From positions 1 through 24,395 of IMG/VR virus record IMGVR_UViG_3300035665_000232: DNA of 24,395 bases. The stretch is one strand, 5' to 3'. The position numbers and the translations under genes are program-made. This DNA comes from a virus. A model generated the notes under the pieces. It was not told where the DNA came from. It saw only the letters and a program-made list of their open reading frames with translations, and made no database searches. Positions within the stretch are counted from its first letter, which is position 1; every line of letters starts with the position of its first letter. Shown one piece after another: positions 6,163-11,102 of this stretch.

Positions 6163-6252
6163 GGTCGTAGCGAGTGGTGAACGCCCCCACACCATACCGG
6201 ATCGGTTCCCCTTTCGCACCCTATGATGGGGGCAAATCGTCACACTCGATCC
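6163..6252. promoter_or_regulatory. Divergent promoter region between sigma gene and minus operon
   Basis: Ninety bases separate the ATG of the leftward operon (6162) from the GTG I prefer for the sigma gene (6253). On the plus strand TATGAT (6222-6227) is followed by GGGGGC and, 15 bases after the hexamer, CACTCG (6243-6248), 4 bases before GTG. On the minus strand TATGGT (6193-6198) is followed by GTGGGGGC and, 14 bases after the hexamer, CACTCGC (6176-6170), 7 bases before ATG. So both directions share TATGRT, a G-run near the expected transcription start, and the start-associated CACTCG. Neither has a good TTGACA-type -35. The similarity is direct; promoter function is inferred. Confidence 0.6.
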
Positions 6253-7314
6253 GTGCCGGCCAGCAGCAACCAGTCCTGGTGGCTCGACTCGATCGGGCGC
6301 ATCCCCCTGCTCTCCCCAGCCGAGGAAATCGAACTCGGCACGGCAATCCAGCGGTGGCAGACCCATCCCGACCCGTGCCCGCCAGGCATCCGGCGCCGGG
6401 GCATGCGGGCGCGGGATCGGTTCGTATCGGCGAATCTGCGGCTGGTGGTCGCCTACATCTCCAAGCGCTGCCACCGGCTGGCCAAGTCCTACGGGGTCGA
6501 GGATCTGACCCAAGCCGGGAATATGGGCCTGATCACCGCCGCTGAGCGGTTCGATCCGGCGAAGGGCTACCGATTCTCCACCTACGCCTATTGGTGGATA
6601 CGGCAGGCCATCAACCGCTGGGTTGATCAGCACGGCCGCGCCATCGCCATCCCCGGCAGCCACTGCCAGCACCTGGCGAAGCTGGACGCCATCACCCGGC
6701 GGCTGGAACGGGAGCTGAACCGATCGCCTACGCAGGCGGAGATCGCCGCAGAGCTGGGCGTGTCGCTGCGGGTGCTGGAGCAGGTGATTGAAAACGGCCG
6801 GCCGGTGGCCTCGCTGGATCAGGTCGTGACGGACGACGGGCTGGAGCTGGGCAGCCTGTGCGCCACCTACGACCGCACACCAGAGGATGAAGAGGAACAG
6901 CGCGAACGGTGGCGGCAGGCGGAGCAGCTGCGGGGCCTGATCGCCAGGCTGGCGCCGCAGGATCGCAGGTTGCTGTCCCTGGCCTGGGGCCTCGACGGGG
7001 TGGAGATCCCCCGGGGCGAGCTGGCCCAGCAGGAGGGGCTTTCGACACGGGCGCTTGAGGTGCGGCTTGCACGGCTGCAGGCGTCGCTGGCGTCGCAGTC
7101 GGTGCAGTTGGTTTTGGTGGCGGTGGAACGGGGGACGGTGGAGCCGAGGGATCGGAGCAGGCGGAAACGCGAGCGGCCTGATCAGCTGGTGCTGGTGCCG
7201 GTCGAAAGGGCGAAGCCCGCATCCCCGGCGCTGCGCAGGGTTGGGGGATTCCCTCGGAACTGGGTCAGGCTGAGCGAGCGGCTGCGGGTCGCTGCTGCTG
7301 GGGGGAGCTGGTGA
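6253..7314 (+). CDS. Sigma-70 family RNA polymerase sigma factor, phage-borne
   Basis: A sigma factor of group 2/primary-like type. With GTG 6253 the product is 353 residues; ATG 6223 would add 10 residues, but the first ATG lies inside the TATGAT -10-like sequence, so I prefer the GTG. Region 1.2 is WWLDSIGRIPLLSPAEEIEL (8-28). Region 2 runs from RDRFVSANLRLVV through VEDLTQAGNMGL to FSTYAYWWIRQAI (about 54-120), with the -10-reading helix intact. Region 3 has LNRSPTQAEIAAELGVSL (155-172). Region 4 has LAPQDRRLLSLAWGLDG (243-249 on), but the -35-reading helix is EGLSTRALEVRLARLQASL, lacking the usual RERVRQIE. A basic C-terminal extension of about 70 residues holds a repeated QLVLV-VER motif (285-294, 311-320). 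It probably redirects host polymerase to phage promoters. Confidence 0.9.
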   Translation: MPASSNQSWWLDSIGRIPLLSPAEEIELGTAIQRWQTHPDPCPPGIRRRGMRARDRFVSANLRLVVAYISKRCHRLAKSYGVEDLTQAGNMGLITAAERFDPAKGYRFSTYAYWWIRQAINRWVDQHGRAIAIPGSHCQHLAKLDAITRRLERELNRSPTQAEIAAELGVSLRVLEQVIENGRPVASLDQVVTDDGLELGSLCATYDRTPEDEEEQRERWRQAEQLRGLIARLAPQDRRLLSLAWGLDGVEIPRGELAQQEGLSTRALEVRLARLQASLASQSVQLVLVAVERGTVEPRDRSRRKRERPDQLVLVPVERAKPASPALRRVGGFPRNWVRLSERLRVAAAGGSW

Positions 7315-7327
7315 TAGAACTGGCCGC

Positions 7328-7528
7328 ATGAAAGCATCAGAACTGCGAAAGCTAAAGGGCAGGCAAGTTCAGGCTCGCAGGCTGAGCAGGCATTACATCT
7401 ATGAACCGCGCACGGTCACAGTGCTGGATGTCCGAGGCAGGAACGTCTTGATCGACGACGGCGGCATGACTGACTGGCTTTGGATCCCTGATTACAGGTT
7501 CACGCCACCGCCGTCGCCTGAAGAGTGA
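7328..7528 (+). CDS. Small hypothetical protein downstream of sigma gene
   Basis: 66 residues, ATG 7328, 13 bases after the sigma stop, so probably co-transcribed with it. The N-terminus is strongly basic (KASELRKLKGRQVQARRLSR); the rest reads as beta-strands, RTVTVLDVRGRNVLIDDGG, then DWLWIPDYRF, and a Pro-rich tail. The layout suggests a small barrel with a basic arm, possibly nucleic-acid binding or an RNA-polymerase/sigma accessory factor. That is inference from position and charge only. A hairpin follows directly after its TGA. Confidence 0.65.
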   Translation: MKASELRKLKGRQVQARRLSRHYIYEPRTVTVLDVRGRNVLIDDGGMTDWLWIPDYRFTPPPSPEE

Positions 7529-7564
7529 CCCGCCTGTTTGGGCATCGCTGAGATGCCTGGCGGG
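7529..7564. terminator. Hairpin between convergent ends, possible bidirectional terminator
   Basis: Directly after the stop of the plus-strand gene, GGCATC (7541-7546) pairs with GATGCC (7552-7557) around a 5-base loop. The outer CCCGCC (7529-7534) pairs with GGCGGG (7559-7564), with an asymmetric internal loop. The next minus-strand gene ends at 7581, so the hairpin sits between two convergent ends. Neither side has a good T-run, so it may act as a Rho-independent terminator only weakly, or protect 3' ends. Confidence 0.5.
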
Positions 7565-7580
7565 TGTTGCTGGTGGCAGG

Positions 7581-7757
7581 TTAGTCGCCTGTCTTGATCA
7601 CTTCGCAGTTCACCTCCATCCCGATCACCCGTCCCGCCAGCCACATCAGCGCCGTGGCCAGCCAAAGCCGAGCTTAGAACCCGCCGGGTGTGTGCATCCG
7701 AACGGTCAAGGTGGTGTTCCGCACGGCGTCAGCGGTGTTCACGGTGTAAGCGGCCAT
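7581..7757 (-). pseudogene. Small phage gene interrupted by in-frame TAA
   Basis: ATG 7757 opens 27 codons (AAYTVNTADAVRNTT ... MHTPGGF), then TAA at 7676-7674. The same frame then continues for 30 codons (ARLWLATALMWLAGRVIGME ... IKTGD) to TAA 7583-7581. The second half is a basic-hydrophobic helix, and the join 'HTPGGF-x-ARLWLA' reads like one continuous small protein with an N-terminal strand pair and a C-terminal membrane helix. A single change (for example AAA to TAA) would explain the stop. Alternatives are a separate downstream ORF from the ATG in ALMWLAG, a sequencing error, or stop-codon readthrough. The leader before ATG has a degenerate form of the CACTCGC motif (CGTTCGC). Confidence 0.5.
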
Positions 7758-7819
7758 GGTGGTAAGCGAACGATGGGCTAGGCGTGCGGATCAGGGCCTG
7801 GGCTCTGTCGTTTGCAGCC

Positions 7820-7847
7820 TACAGAAAGCCCGGCGCTGGGGCCGGGC
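7820..7847 (-). terminator. Intrinsic terminator after the 7871-8104 gene
   Basis: Read on the minus strand, GCCCGGC (7847-7841), loop CCCAGC, GCCGGGC (7834-7828), a perfect 7-base-pair stem, then TTTCTGT. It lies 24 bases downstream of the stop of the 7871-8104 gene and fits a Rho-independent terminator with a short, impure T-tract. It would isolate that gene from the interrupted gene that follows. The remaining leader (7758-7819) shows no clear promoter to me. Confidence 0.6.
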
Positions 7848-7870
7848 GGGTGGTTGGCGGTGGCGGGGCA

Positions 7871-8104
7871 TCAGCCGAGGTGAGCGTGAGCCATGGGCCG
7901 TGGTGCTATCACGCTAGAGGTGCAGATGACCTTGGGAGCTGCGCGGTTGATTTGGTAGCCGTCTTCCTCAAAGAGGTTGACGTAGAAGCGGCCATTCGGG
8001 CGCTCATCGATGGTGAAGTAGCTGCCAGGCTCGTCGGCCACGTAGTCAGTGCCGAAGGCCTGAGCATCAGTCAGGGTGCGGAAGTCAAACTCAAGGTCGG
8101 TCAT
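7871..8104 (-). CDS. Hypothetical 77-residue protein
   Basis: I set the start at ATG 8104, preceded by CACTCGC and 5 bases; a longer frame opens at 8206 but that stretch is the promoter-leader. The product is acidic and looks like a small beta-sheet domain: LEFDFRTLTDAQAFGTDYV, PGSYFTIDERPNGRFYVNLF, EEDGYQINRA. This is a typical pattern of phage proteins that mimic small host domains. No family is recognised. It has its own promoter-like site and terminator, so it is probably a single-gene unit. Confidence 0.7.
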   Translation of the reverse strand: MTDLEFDFRTLTDAQAFGTDYVADEPGSYFTIDERPNGRFYVNLFEEDGYQINRAAPKVICTSSVIAPRPMAHAHLG

Positions 8105-8175
8105 GGCTGGCGAGTGGCGGTGAAGGTGTTTCCCTCCGATGCCCATACTGTAACCCGTGGGGCACACCCTGGCAA
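8105..8175 (-). promoter_or_regulatory. Sigma-70-like promoter and leader
   Basis: On the minus strand TTGCCA (8175-8170) is followed after exactly 17 bases by TACAGT (8152-8147), then ATGGGCATCGGAGGGAAA and a short leader ending CACTCGC-CAGCC-ATG. A nearly identical site lies at 10574-10546 (TTGTCA, 17 bases, TACAGT) with the same spacer. The duplication and perfect spacing support a promoter. Transcription would start close to the GGGCATCGG, giving a leader of about 35-40 bases. Overlap with the end of the upstream gene (8193) is avoided by 17 bases. Confidence 0.6.
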
Positions 8176-8192
8176 CCACCAGGGCGGACGGT

Positions 8193-8402
8193 TTACAGAT
8201 CGTCACGTTTTCGCTGCCTCGCCACCCTCTCTCGGTTCCACTCCTTGCCCTCTGGCGACTGCTTCCAGCACTGGGAGCACAGCGGCGCGGTGCGGGTGCT
8301 GATCACGCTCCGGCCGCACTGGGGGCAGGTGGGGAGGGCGGGGATGTCCCCCGCCAGGCGGAGGCGATGGCGGGCGATTTTGTCGGCGGGGGTTAGGGGC
8401 AT
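8193..8402 (-). CDS. Small zinc-ribbon protein
   Basis: 69 residues, ATG 8402 sharing a base with the upstream TAA (TAATG). Contains CPQC (residues 26-29) and CSQC (42-45) spaced by 12 residues, a short zinc ribbon, flanked by a basic helix (TPADKIARHRLRLAGD) and a basic tail (WNRERVARQRKRDDL). The charge and ribbon suggest nucleic-acid binding. It forms a two-gene unit with the 8402-8617 gene. Zinc ribbons of this size are common in phage transcription or recombination accessory proteins; the role here is unknown. Confidence 0.7.
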   Translation of the reverse strand: MPLTPADKIARHRLRLAGDIPALPTCPQCGRSVISTRTAPLCSQCWKQSPEGKEWNRERVARQRKRDDL

Positions 8403-8617
8403 TAGTCCCCACCCTGAATCGCATCGGCCAGCGCCAGGAGCTGGGCACGGTGGCGGGCCGTGGTGGGGCGGGTGGCGTCACGGGACGGATCGCCCAGCAC
8501 CACCTCCACGGCGGCGCGGATGGCGAGGGCATGCGATGGCAGGATCAGGCCATAGCCGGCACGCTCCATCGCATCAGCAAACGCTGCGCGGAGCTCGGCG
8601 CGGGTGGGGATGGTCAT
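8402..8617 (-). CDS. Hypothetical helical protein
   Basis: 71 residues, ATG 8617, 10 bases after CACTCGC. Almost entirely helical: TRAELRAAFADAMERAGY, SHALAIRAAVEVVLGD, TARHRAQLLALADAIQGG. It begins MTIPTRAEL, and several neighbours (8674-9039, 7871-8104, 10156-10437) likewise begin ATGACC. Its stop overlaps the start of the zinc-ribbon gene. No family is recognised. Confidence 0.65.
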   Translation of the reverse strand: MTIPTRAELRAAFADAMERAGYGLILPSHALAIRAAVEVVLGDPSRDATRPTTARHRAQLLALADAIQGGD

Positions 8618-8673
8618 GGTTGTGGTGGCGAGTGAATGACTGCCGGATAGGCTCCGGCGGGCCGTGGGGTGGG
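8618..8673 (-). repeat. Start-associated repeat, copy 1 (hairpin plus CACTCGC)
   Basis: The complete gap between the stop of the 8674 gene and the ATG at 8617. In minus orientation it holds ACCCACCCCACGGCCC, the hairpin GCCGGA-GCCTA-TCCGGC (8658-8642) and CACTCGC (8634-8628), then 10 bases to the ATG. Three further copies of the same arrangement lie at 9040-9115, 9485-9536 and 10101-10155. There is no T-run after the hairpin, so it is not an ordinary terminator. Confidence 0.75.
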
Positions 8674-9039
8674 TTAGTAATCCTTTCGCATTGACGCCAC
8701 AAAGGCGTCGGCCATGCGCTCTGATAGCTTTTCTGTATCAGCCGCTAATACCTTATCGGCAGTATTTCTAAGAAGTTGCTGGAGCCTAGCCTTTATGCTT
8801 TCATCTTCTTGCACCAAGCGCACAGCTTGCTCTTGTGCAACACGTTGGACAGCATTCTCAAATGCTAGCTGCAAGGGAGACCTGCCACGGTCATAGCTAT
8901 TAGTGCTAGGCGCAAGAACGGCCTGAATGGCTTTGTCCAGTAGCTCACGCTGGGCTTCAGGAGTGAGCTGGCCAATAATGGACTGAGCAATGGCTTCGCG
9001 CAGAGCGTCACTTTCAAGCTGGAGAGTGAGGCTGGTCAT
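8674..9039 (-). CDS. Hypothetical helical protein, lower GC than neighbours
   Basis: 121 residues from ATG 9039, which directly follows the repeat leader. The composition is helix-forming throughout: LQLESDALREAIAQSIIGQL, PEAQRELLDKAIQAVLA, LQLAFENAVQRVAQEQA, RLQQLLRNTADKVLA, KLSERMADAFVASMRKDY. It has no Cys, TM or recognised motif, and probably oligomerises through helices. The codon third positions include more A/T (cta, gca, aaa, ata) than the flanking genes, hinting that this gene was acquired separately. Function unknown. Confidence 0.7.
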   Translation of the reverse strand: MTSLTLQLESDALREAIAQSIIGQLTPEAQRELLDKAIQAVLAPSTNSYDRGRSPLQLAFENAVQRVAQEQAVRLVQEDESIKARLQQLLRNTADKVLAADTEKLSERMADAFVASMRKDY

Positions 9040-9115
9040 AGCTGGTAAATAGCGAGTGGATGACTGCCGGATTGGGGACGGCTCCGGCGGGCCGTGGGGT
9101 GGGTTGGGCGGGGCA
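9040..9115 (-). repeat. Start-associated repeat, copy 2 (longer loop)
   Basis: Gap between the TAA of the 9116 gene and the ATG at 9039. The hairpin stem GCCGGA/TCCGGC (9088-9083 and 9071-9066) is intact while the loop is 11 bases instead of 5, so the stem is conserved and the loop is not. CACTCGC (9058-9052) precedes ATG by 12 bases. The upstream CCCACCCCACGGCCC is as in copy 1, extended by a further 15 bases. Confidence 0.75.
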
Positions 9116-9484
9116 TTAGGCAGAGGGAAGTGGACTGGTATAGGCCGTTGGCTTAGGAGTCCATTCAAACTGCGGCGGTTCTGGCATACGTCGCCCTAGG
9201 GTTTCTTGCAGCAACTGCTCTGGGGAGCTTTTAGGTTTTGCCATAATTCGCAGTATTTCGCTTTCTTCTTTTTGGATTGAAATCACTATGTAGTCAAAAA
9301 TAGAGCTTGCTTGAGTTCTTGGCTCCGTGTTTTTGTCGTGCGCAATTCTGACGACATCGCCAGGTGCCAAGCATGGATAATCTTGGGACGGAACAGCAAA
9401 CAGGACTAGATCGGTAGATGATCCATCCCAGCTGCCATCTATAATGTTGCAAGCAGTAATGAGATACTTTGGAAGGTTTTCCAT
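9116..9484 (-). CDS. Hypothetical protein, lower GC than neighbours
   Basis: 122 residues, ATG 9484 after the repeat leader. Probably a beta-barrel-like domain: LITACNIIDGSWDGSSTDLV, PGDVVRIAHDKNTE, SSIFDYIVISIQKEESEI, followed by a Pro-rich, helical tail (SPEQLLQETLGRRMPEPP). 'PGDVVRI' suggests an SH3-like fold. The third codon positions are richer in A/T than surrounding genes, as in the 8674-9039 gene. I recognise no family. Confidence 0.7.
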   Translation of the reverse strand: MENLPKYLITACNIIDGSWDGSSTDLVLFAVPSQDYPCLAPGDVVRIAHDKNTEPRTQASSIFDYIVISIQKEESEILRIMAKPKSSPEQLLQETLGRRMPEPPQFEWTPKPTAYTSPLPSA

Positions 9485-9536
9485 GGAAACAGTGGCGAGT
9501 GGGATAGGCGCCGGATAGGCTCCGGCGGGCCGTGGT
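9485..9536 (-). repeat. Start-associated repeat, copy 3
   Basis: Gap between the TGA of the 9537 gene and ATG 9484. Hairpin GCCGGA-GCCTA-TCCGGC (9526-9510) and CACTCGC (9501-9495), 10 bases before ATG. The CACGGCCC part is kept but the CCCACCCC upstream of it is missing, so this is the shortest copy. Confidence 0.75.
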
Positions 9537-10100
9537 TCAGGGCAGCGTGCCGGTTGTAACCAGCTGGCGGAAGGCGGCGGCTTGAGCATCCCAGAATGCC
9601 CGCCAGTCCTCCCATTCGGCGCTTGAAGGGTCCTCTTCCAGCGCATCTGTCCGCGCGGTTTCCCATGCAACGTAAGACGCCACGCTGGCGGCCTGTGCGG
9701 CCCATGCGGCGTTCCGCATGGCGGCCGTTCGCGCGGGGGCCGTCCACACAGCACCCCCTGCAGCCCATGTAGCTGCTTCGGCTGCGGCCAGTTCTTCATC
9801 GCTTGCGTTGCCGCTAGCGTGGCGCTCGGCCACATCGAGCGCGTTTATTAAGCGCTGATCAACTAAGAAGTGCTGCACTCTGCGCGCACACCAAACGGCG
9901 TACCTGCGCCAGATCGGTGAGTGGGAGGGCTCAGCGCGACAACACCAAAGGGCATCGTTAAGCCCGAGCGTGTCTAGCAGTTGCTCGTAGCTGATCAGCT
10001 GATCACTGGGCTCAGTTCCGAGCCGGAATCGGATGGATCTGCCTTGTCCGCAGGGTCCACACGCATCAAGGCGGCTGGTGGTGGTGGTCAGTGGATACAT
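9537..10100 (-). CDS. Ala-rich helical protein resembling putative immunity proteins
   Basis: 187 residues from ATG 10100, directly after repeat copy 4; the frame runs on upstream, but that part lies in the repeat and the preceding gene. The N-terminus has CGPCGQG (14-20). The middle and C-terminus have the pattern WCARRVQHFL ... LDVAERHASGNASDEELAAAEAATWAA, then repeated Ala-rich helices with regularly placed Trp (AAWAAQAASVASYVAWETA, EWEDWRAFWDAQAAAF). The 'ALDVAERHASG-ASDEELAAAEAA' layout resembles, from memory, the Ala-rich helical-repeat family often labelled putative immunity protein, which also turns up in phages. Whether it neutralises anything is unknown. Confidence 0.7.
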   Translation of the reverse strand: MYPLTTTTSRLDACGPCGQGRSIRFRLGTEPSDQLISYEQLLDTLGLNDALWCCRAEPSHSPIWRRYAVWCARRVQHFLVDQRLINALDVAERHASGNASDEELAAAEAATWAAGGAVWTAPARTAAMRNAAWAAQAASVASYVAWETARTDALEEDPSSAEWEDWRAFWDAQAAAFRQLVTTGTLP

Positions 10101-10155
10101 GGCGATAGTGGCGAGTGGATGCCTGTCGGATAGGCTCCGGCGGGCCGTGGGGTGG
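10101..10155 (-). repeat. Start-associated repeat, copy 4 (imperfect stem)
   Basis: Gap between the TGA of the 10156 gene and ATG 10100. Hairpin GCCGGA-GCCTA-TCCGAC (10141-10125) has one mismatch in the stem compared with copies 1-3. CACTCGC (10117-10111) precedes ATG by 10 bases, and CCACCCCACGGCCC is present upstream as in copies 1 and 2. Confidence 0.75.
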
Positions 10156-10437
10156 TCAGGCGGCGCGGTAGCCGACGTAGCCGTAGGCCACGGTGATGTC
10201 GGCGGAAACAGGCACGCGGAGGGCCCGGCACAGACAGGCCTGCCAGAGCCGGCGCAGTTGCGTCGTTTCTGACCATGTGGCGGGAAGTGCCCATAGCTCC
10301 AGCTGCAATTCCTGCCACGGACGGCCTTGCATGTCGAGCTTGAGGCGATGGCGCTCAGCAAAGCGCAGGGCAGATGCAGTCAGCGCTGCGTCATCGTCTG
10401 TAGTGAAGGGGCGGATGATGCCGATTGCGTTGGTCAT
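10156..10437 (-). CDS. Hypothetical 93-residue protein
   Basis: Start at ATG 10437, preceded by CACTCGC and 5 bases (GCT-ATG), as in the other leaders; a longer frame from 10566 would run through the promoter. The product starts MTNAIGIIRPFTTDDDAAL, then ALRFAERHRLKLDMQGRPWQ, ELWALPATWSETTQLRRLWQ, CLCRALRVPVSADITVAYGY. It contains regularly spaced Trp and Leu in the middle and no TM or motif I know. It is probably a small helical domain. It has its own promoter-like site. Confidence 0.65.
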   Translation of the reverse strand: MTNAIGIIRPFTTDDDAALTASALRFAERHRLKLDMQGRPWQELQLELWALPATWSETTQLRRLWQACLCRALRVPVSADITVAYGYVGYRAA

Positions 10438-10601
10438 AGCTGGCGAGTGGCGGTGGAGTGGTGTGCGGGGAATGCCGACGATCTGGCAGGCTCCCCGTGG
10501 GCCAGGGGCCGGAGCCCCGGAGGAGGCTTCCCTCCCGATGCCATCACTGTAACCCGTGGGGCACACCCTGACAACCCATCACCGGGCCAGTTCACGAATC
10601 G
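10438..10601 (-). promoter_or_regulatory. Promoter and long structured leader
   Basis: TTGTCA (10574-10569), 17 bases, TACAGT (10551-10546), then GATGGCATCGGGAGGGAA: near-identical to the site at 8175-8147, including the spacer. Unlike that short leader, about 65 extra bases sit between GGGAGGGAA and CACCGCCACTCGC. They contain GGAGG-GAAG-CCTCC and GGCTCC/GGAGCC inverted repeats. CACTCGC (10449-10443) is 5 bases before the ATG. Promoter function and structure are inferred. The 28 bases upstream of the -35 are the gap to the 44-residue gene. Confidence 0.6.
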
Positions 10602-10736
10602 TCACCGACACAGCCAGATCGCGTGCCACGTGCCAGCCATCAACGCCGCGCCCAGCAGCCCCGACCAGAGCGCCACCCTGAGCTCATGCTCACGGATCGC
10701 CGCGGCCACCAGCCGCTGAACGTCCTCCCGGCTCAC
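10602..10736 (-). CDS. Very small single-TM protein (GTG start)
   Basis: Hand translation from GTG 10736, sharing a base with the upstream TAG (TAGTG), to TGA 10604-10602: 44 residues. An amphipathic N-terminal helix (SREDVQRLVAAAIREHELRV) runs into a membrane helix (ALWSGLLGAALMAGTWHAIWL). The composition and overlap are those of a real gene. This type, with a basic/acidic helix and then one TM, is common in lysis or accessory regions of cyanobacterial phages. Function unknown; it might belong to lysis or membrane exclusion. Confidence 0.7.
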   Translation of the reverse strand: MSREDVQRLVAAAIREHELRVALWSGLLGAALMAGTWHAIWLCR

Positions 10737-11062
10737 TAGCCCAGCATCCGTAGCGCCAGCTCATCGCGACCCAGCCTGGCGGCCCGCAGCAGGTGAGGGC
10801 GCATCACACGCCGCACCCAGCCCTCAGGGCGCTCAGGGCCTGCCTCCAGCACCTCGCGGGCCATCTGCCGGTGCTCATCGCTCACAGCGCCGAACGCCGG
10901 GGCGCCGTCTAGGGCGCTCTGCACCATCAGGTTGGCAGCGCACCGCTGCAGCTCCAGAATCAGGTGCTCTTGCTGGTGGCAGCGCTGGATCAGCTCGTCG
11001 CACCACTGCAACAGCTCATCACGGCTGAGCCTGGCGGCCCTCTGCCGGTGATCAGCCATCAT
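10736..11062 (-). CDS. Hypothetical helical protein
   Basis: 108 residues with ATG 11062 (a second ATG follows at 11059). An earlier ATG at 11104 overlaps the start of a plus-strand ORF and adds 14 residues of unconvincing sequence. The product is helical: RAARLSRDELLQWCDELIQR, HQQEHLILELQRCAANLM, DEHRQMAREVLEAGPERPEG, RRVMRPHLLRAARLGRDELA. Note the near-repeat RAARLSRDEL and RAARLGRDEL at the two ends. No family recognised. It is followed by the 44-residue membrane protein with overlap. Confidence 0.65.
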   Translation of the reverse strand: MMADHRQRAARLSRDELLQWCDELIQRCHQQEHLILELQRCAANLMVQSALDGAPAFGAVSDEHRQMAREVLEAGPERPEGWVRRVMRPHLLRAARLGRDELALRMLG

Positions 11063-11102
11063 GGCCTGACGCGACAGACTGAGGCAAAGATTCAGGCCGA
11101 GC

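Noticed and set aside
6223-6252. ATG 6223/6226 as the start of the sigma gene
   Set aside because: These ATGs fall in or right after TATGAT and have no ribosome signal, whereas GTG 6253 follows the CACTCG signal. Kept as an alternative, not excluded.
5953-7329. Long 458-codon frame on the minus strand opposite the sigma gene
   Set aside because: Its composition is rich in Pro/Gln/His/Arg as expected from the antisense of a GC-rich gene, and it lies across the clearly coding sigma factor; only its 3' end (5953-6162) is a real gene in the same frame.
8642-8658. GCCGGA hairpin as a Rho-independent terminator
   Set aside because: No T-run follows the stem on the minus strand in any of the four copies; the stem is followed directly by the CACTCGC leader and a start codon.
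8618-10155. Intergenic repeats as integron-type attC sites of gene cassettes
   Set aside because: Although short genes alternate with inverted-repeat elements, I find no paired core sites of the GTTRRRY/RYYYAAC type at the element ends and no integron integrase in view; the CACTCGC leader fits better with a start-associated signal.
8618-10155. Repeats as a CRISPR array
   Set aside because: The repeats are about 400 bases apart, with genes between them and not short, equal-sized spacers.
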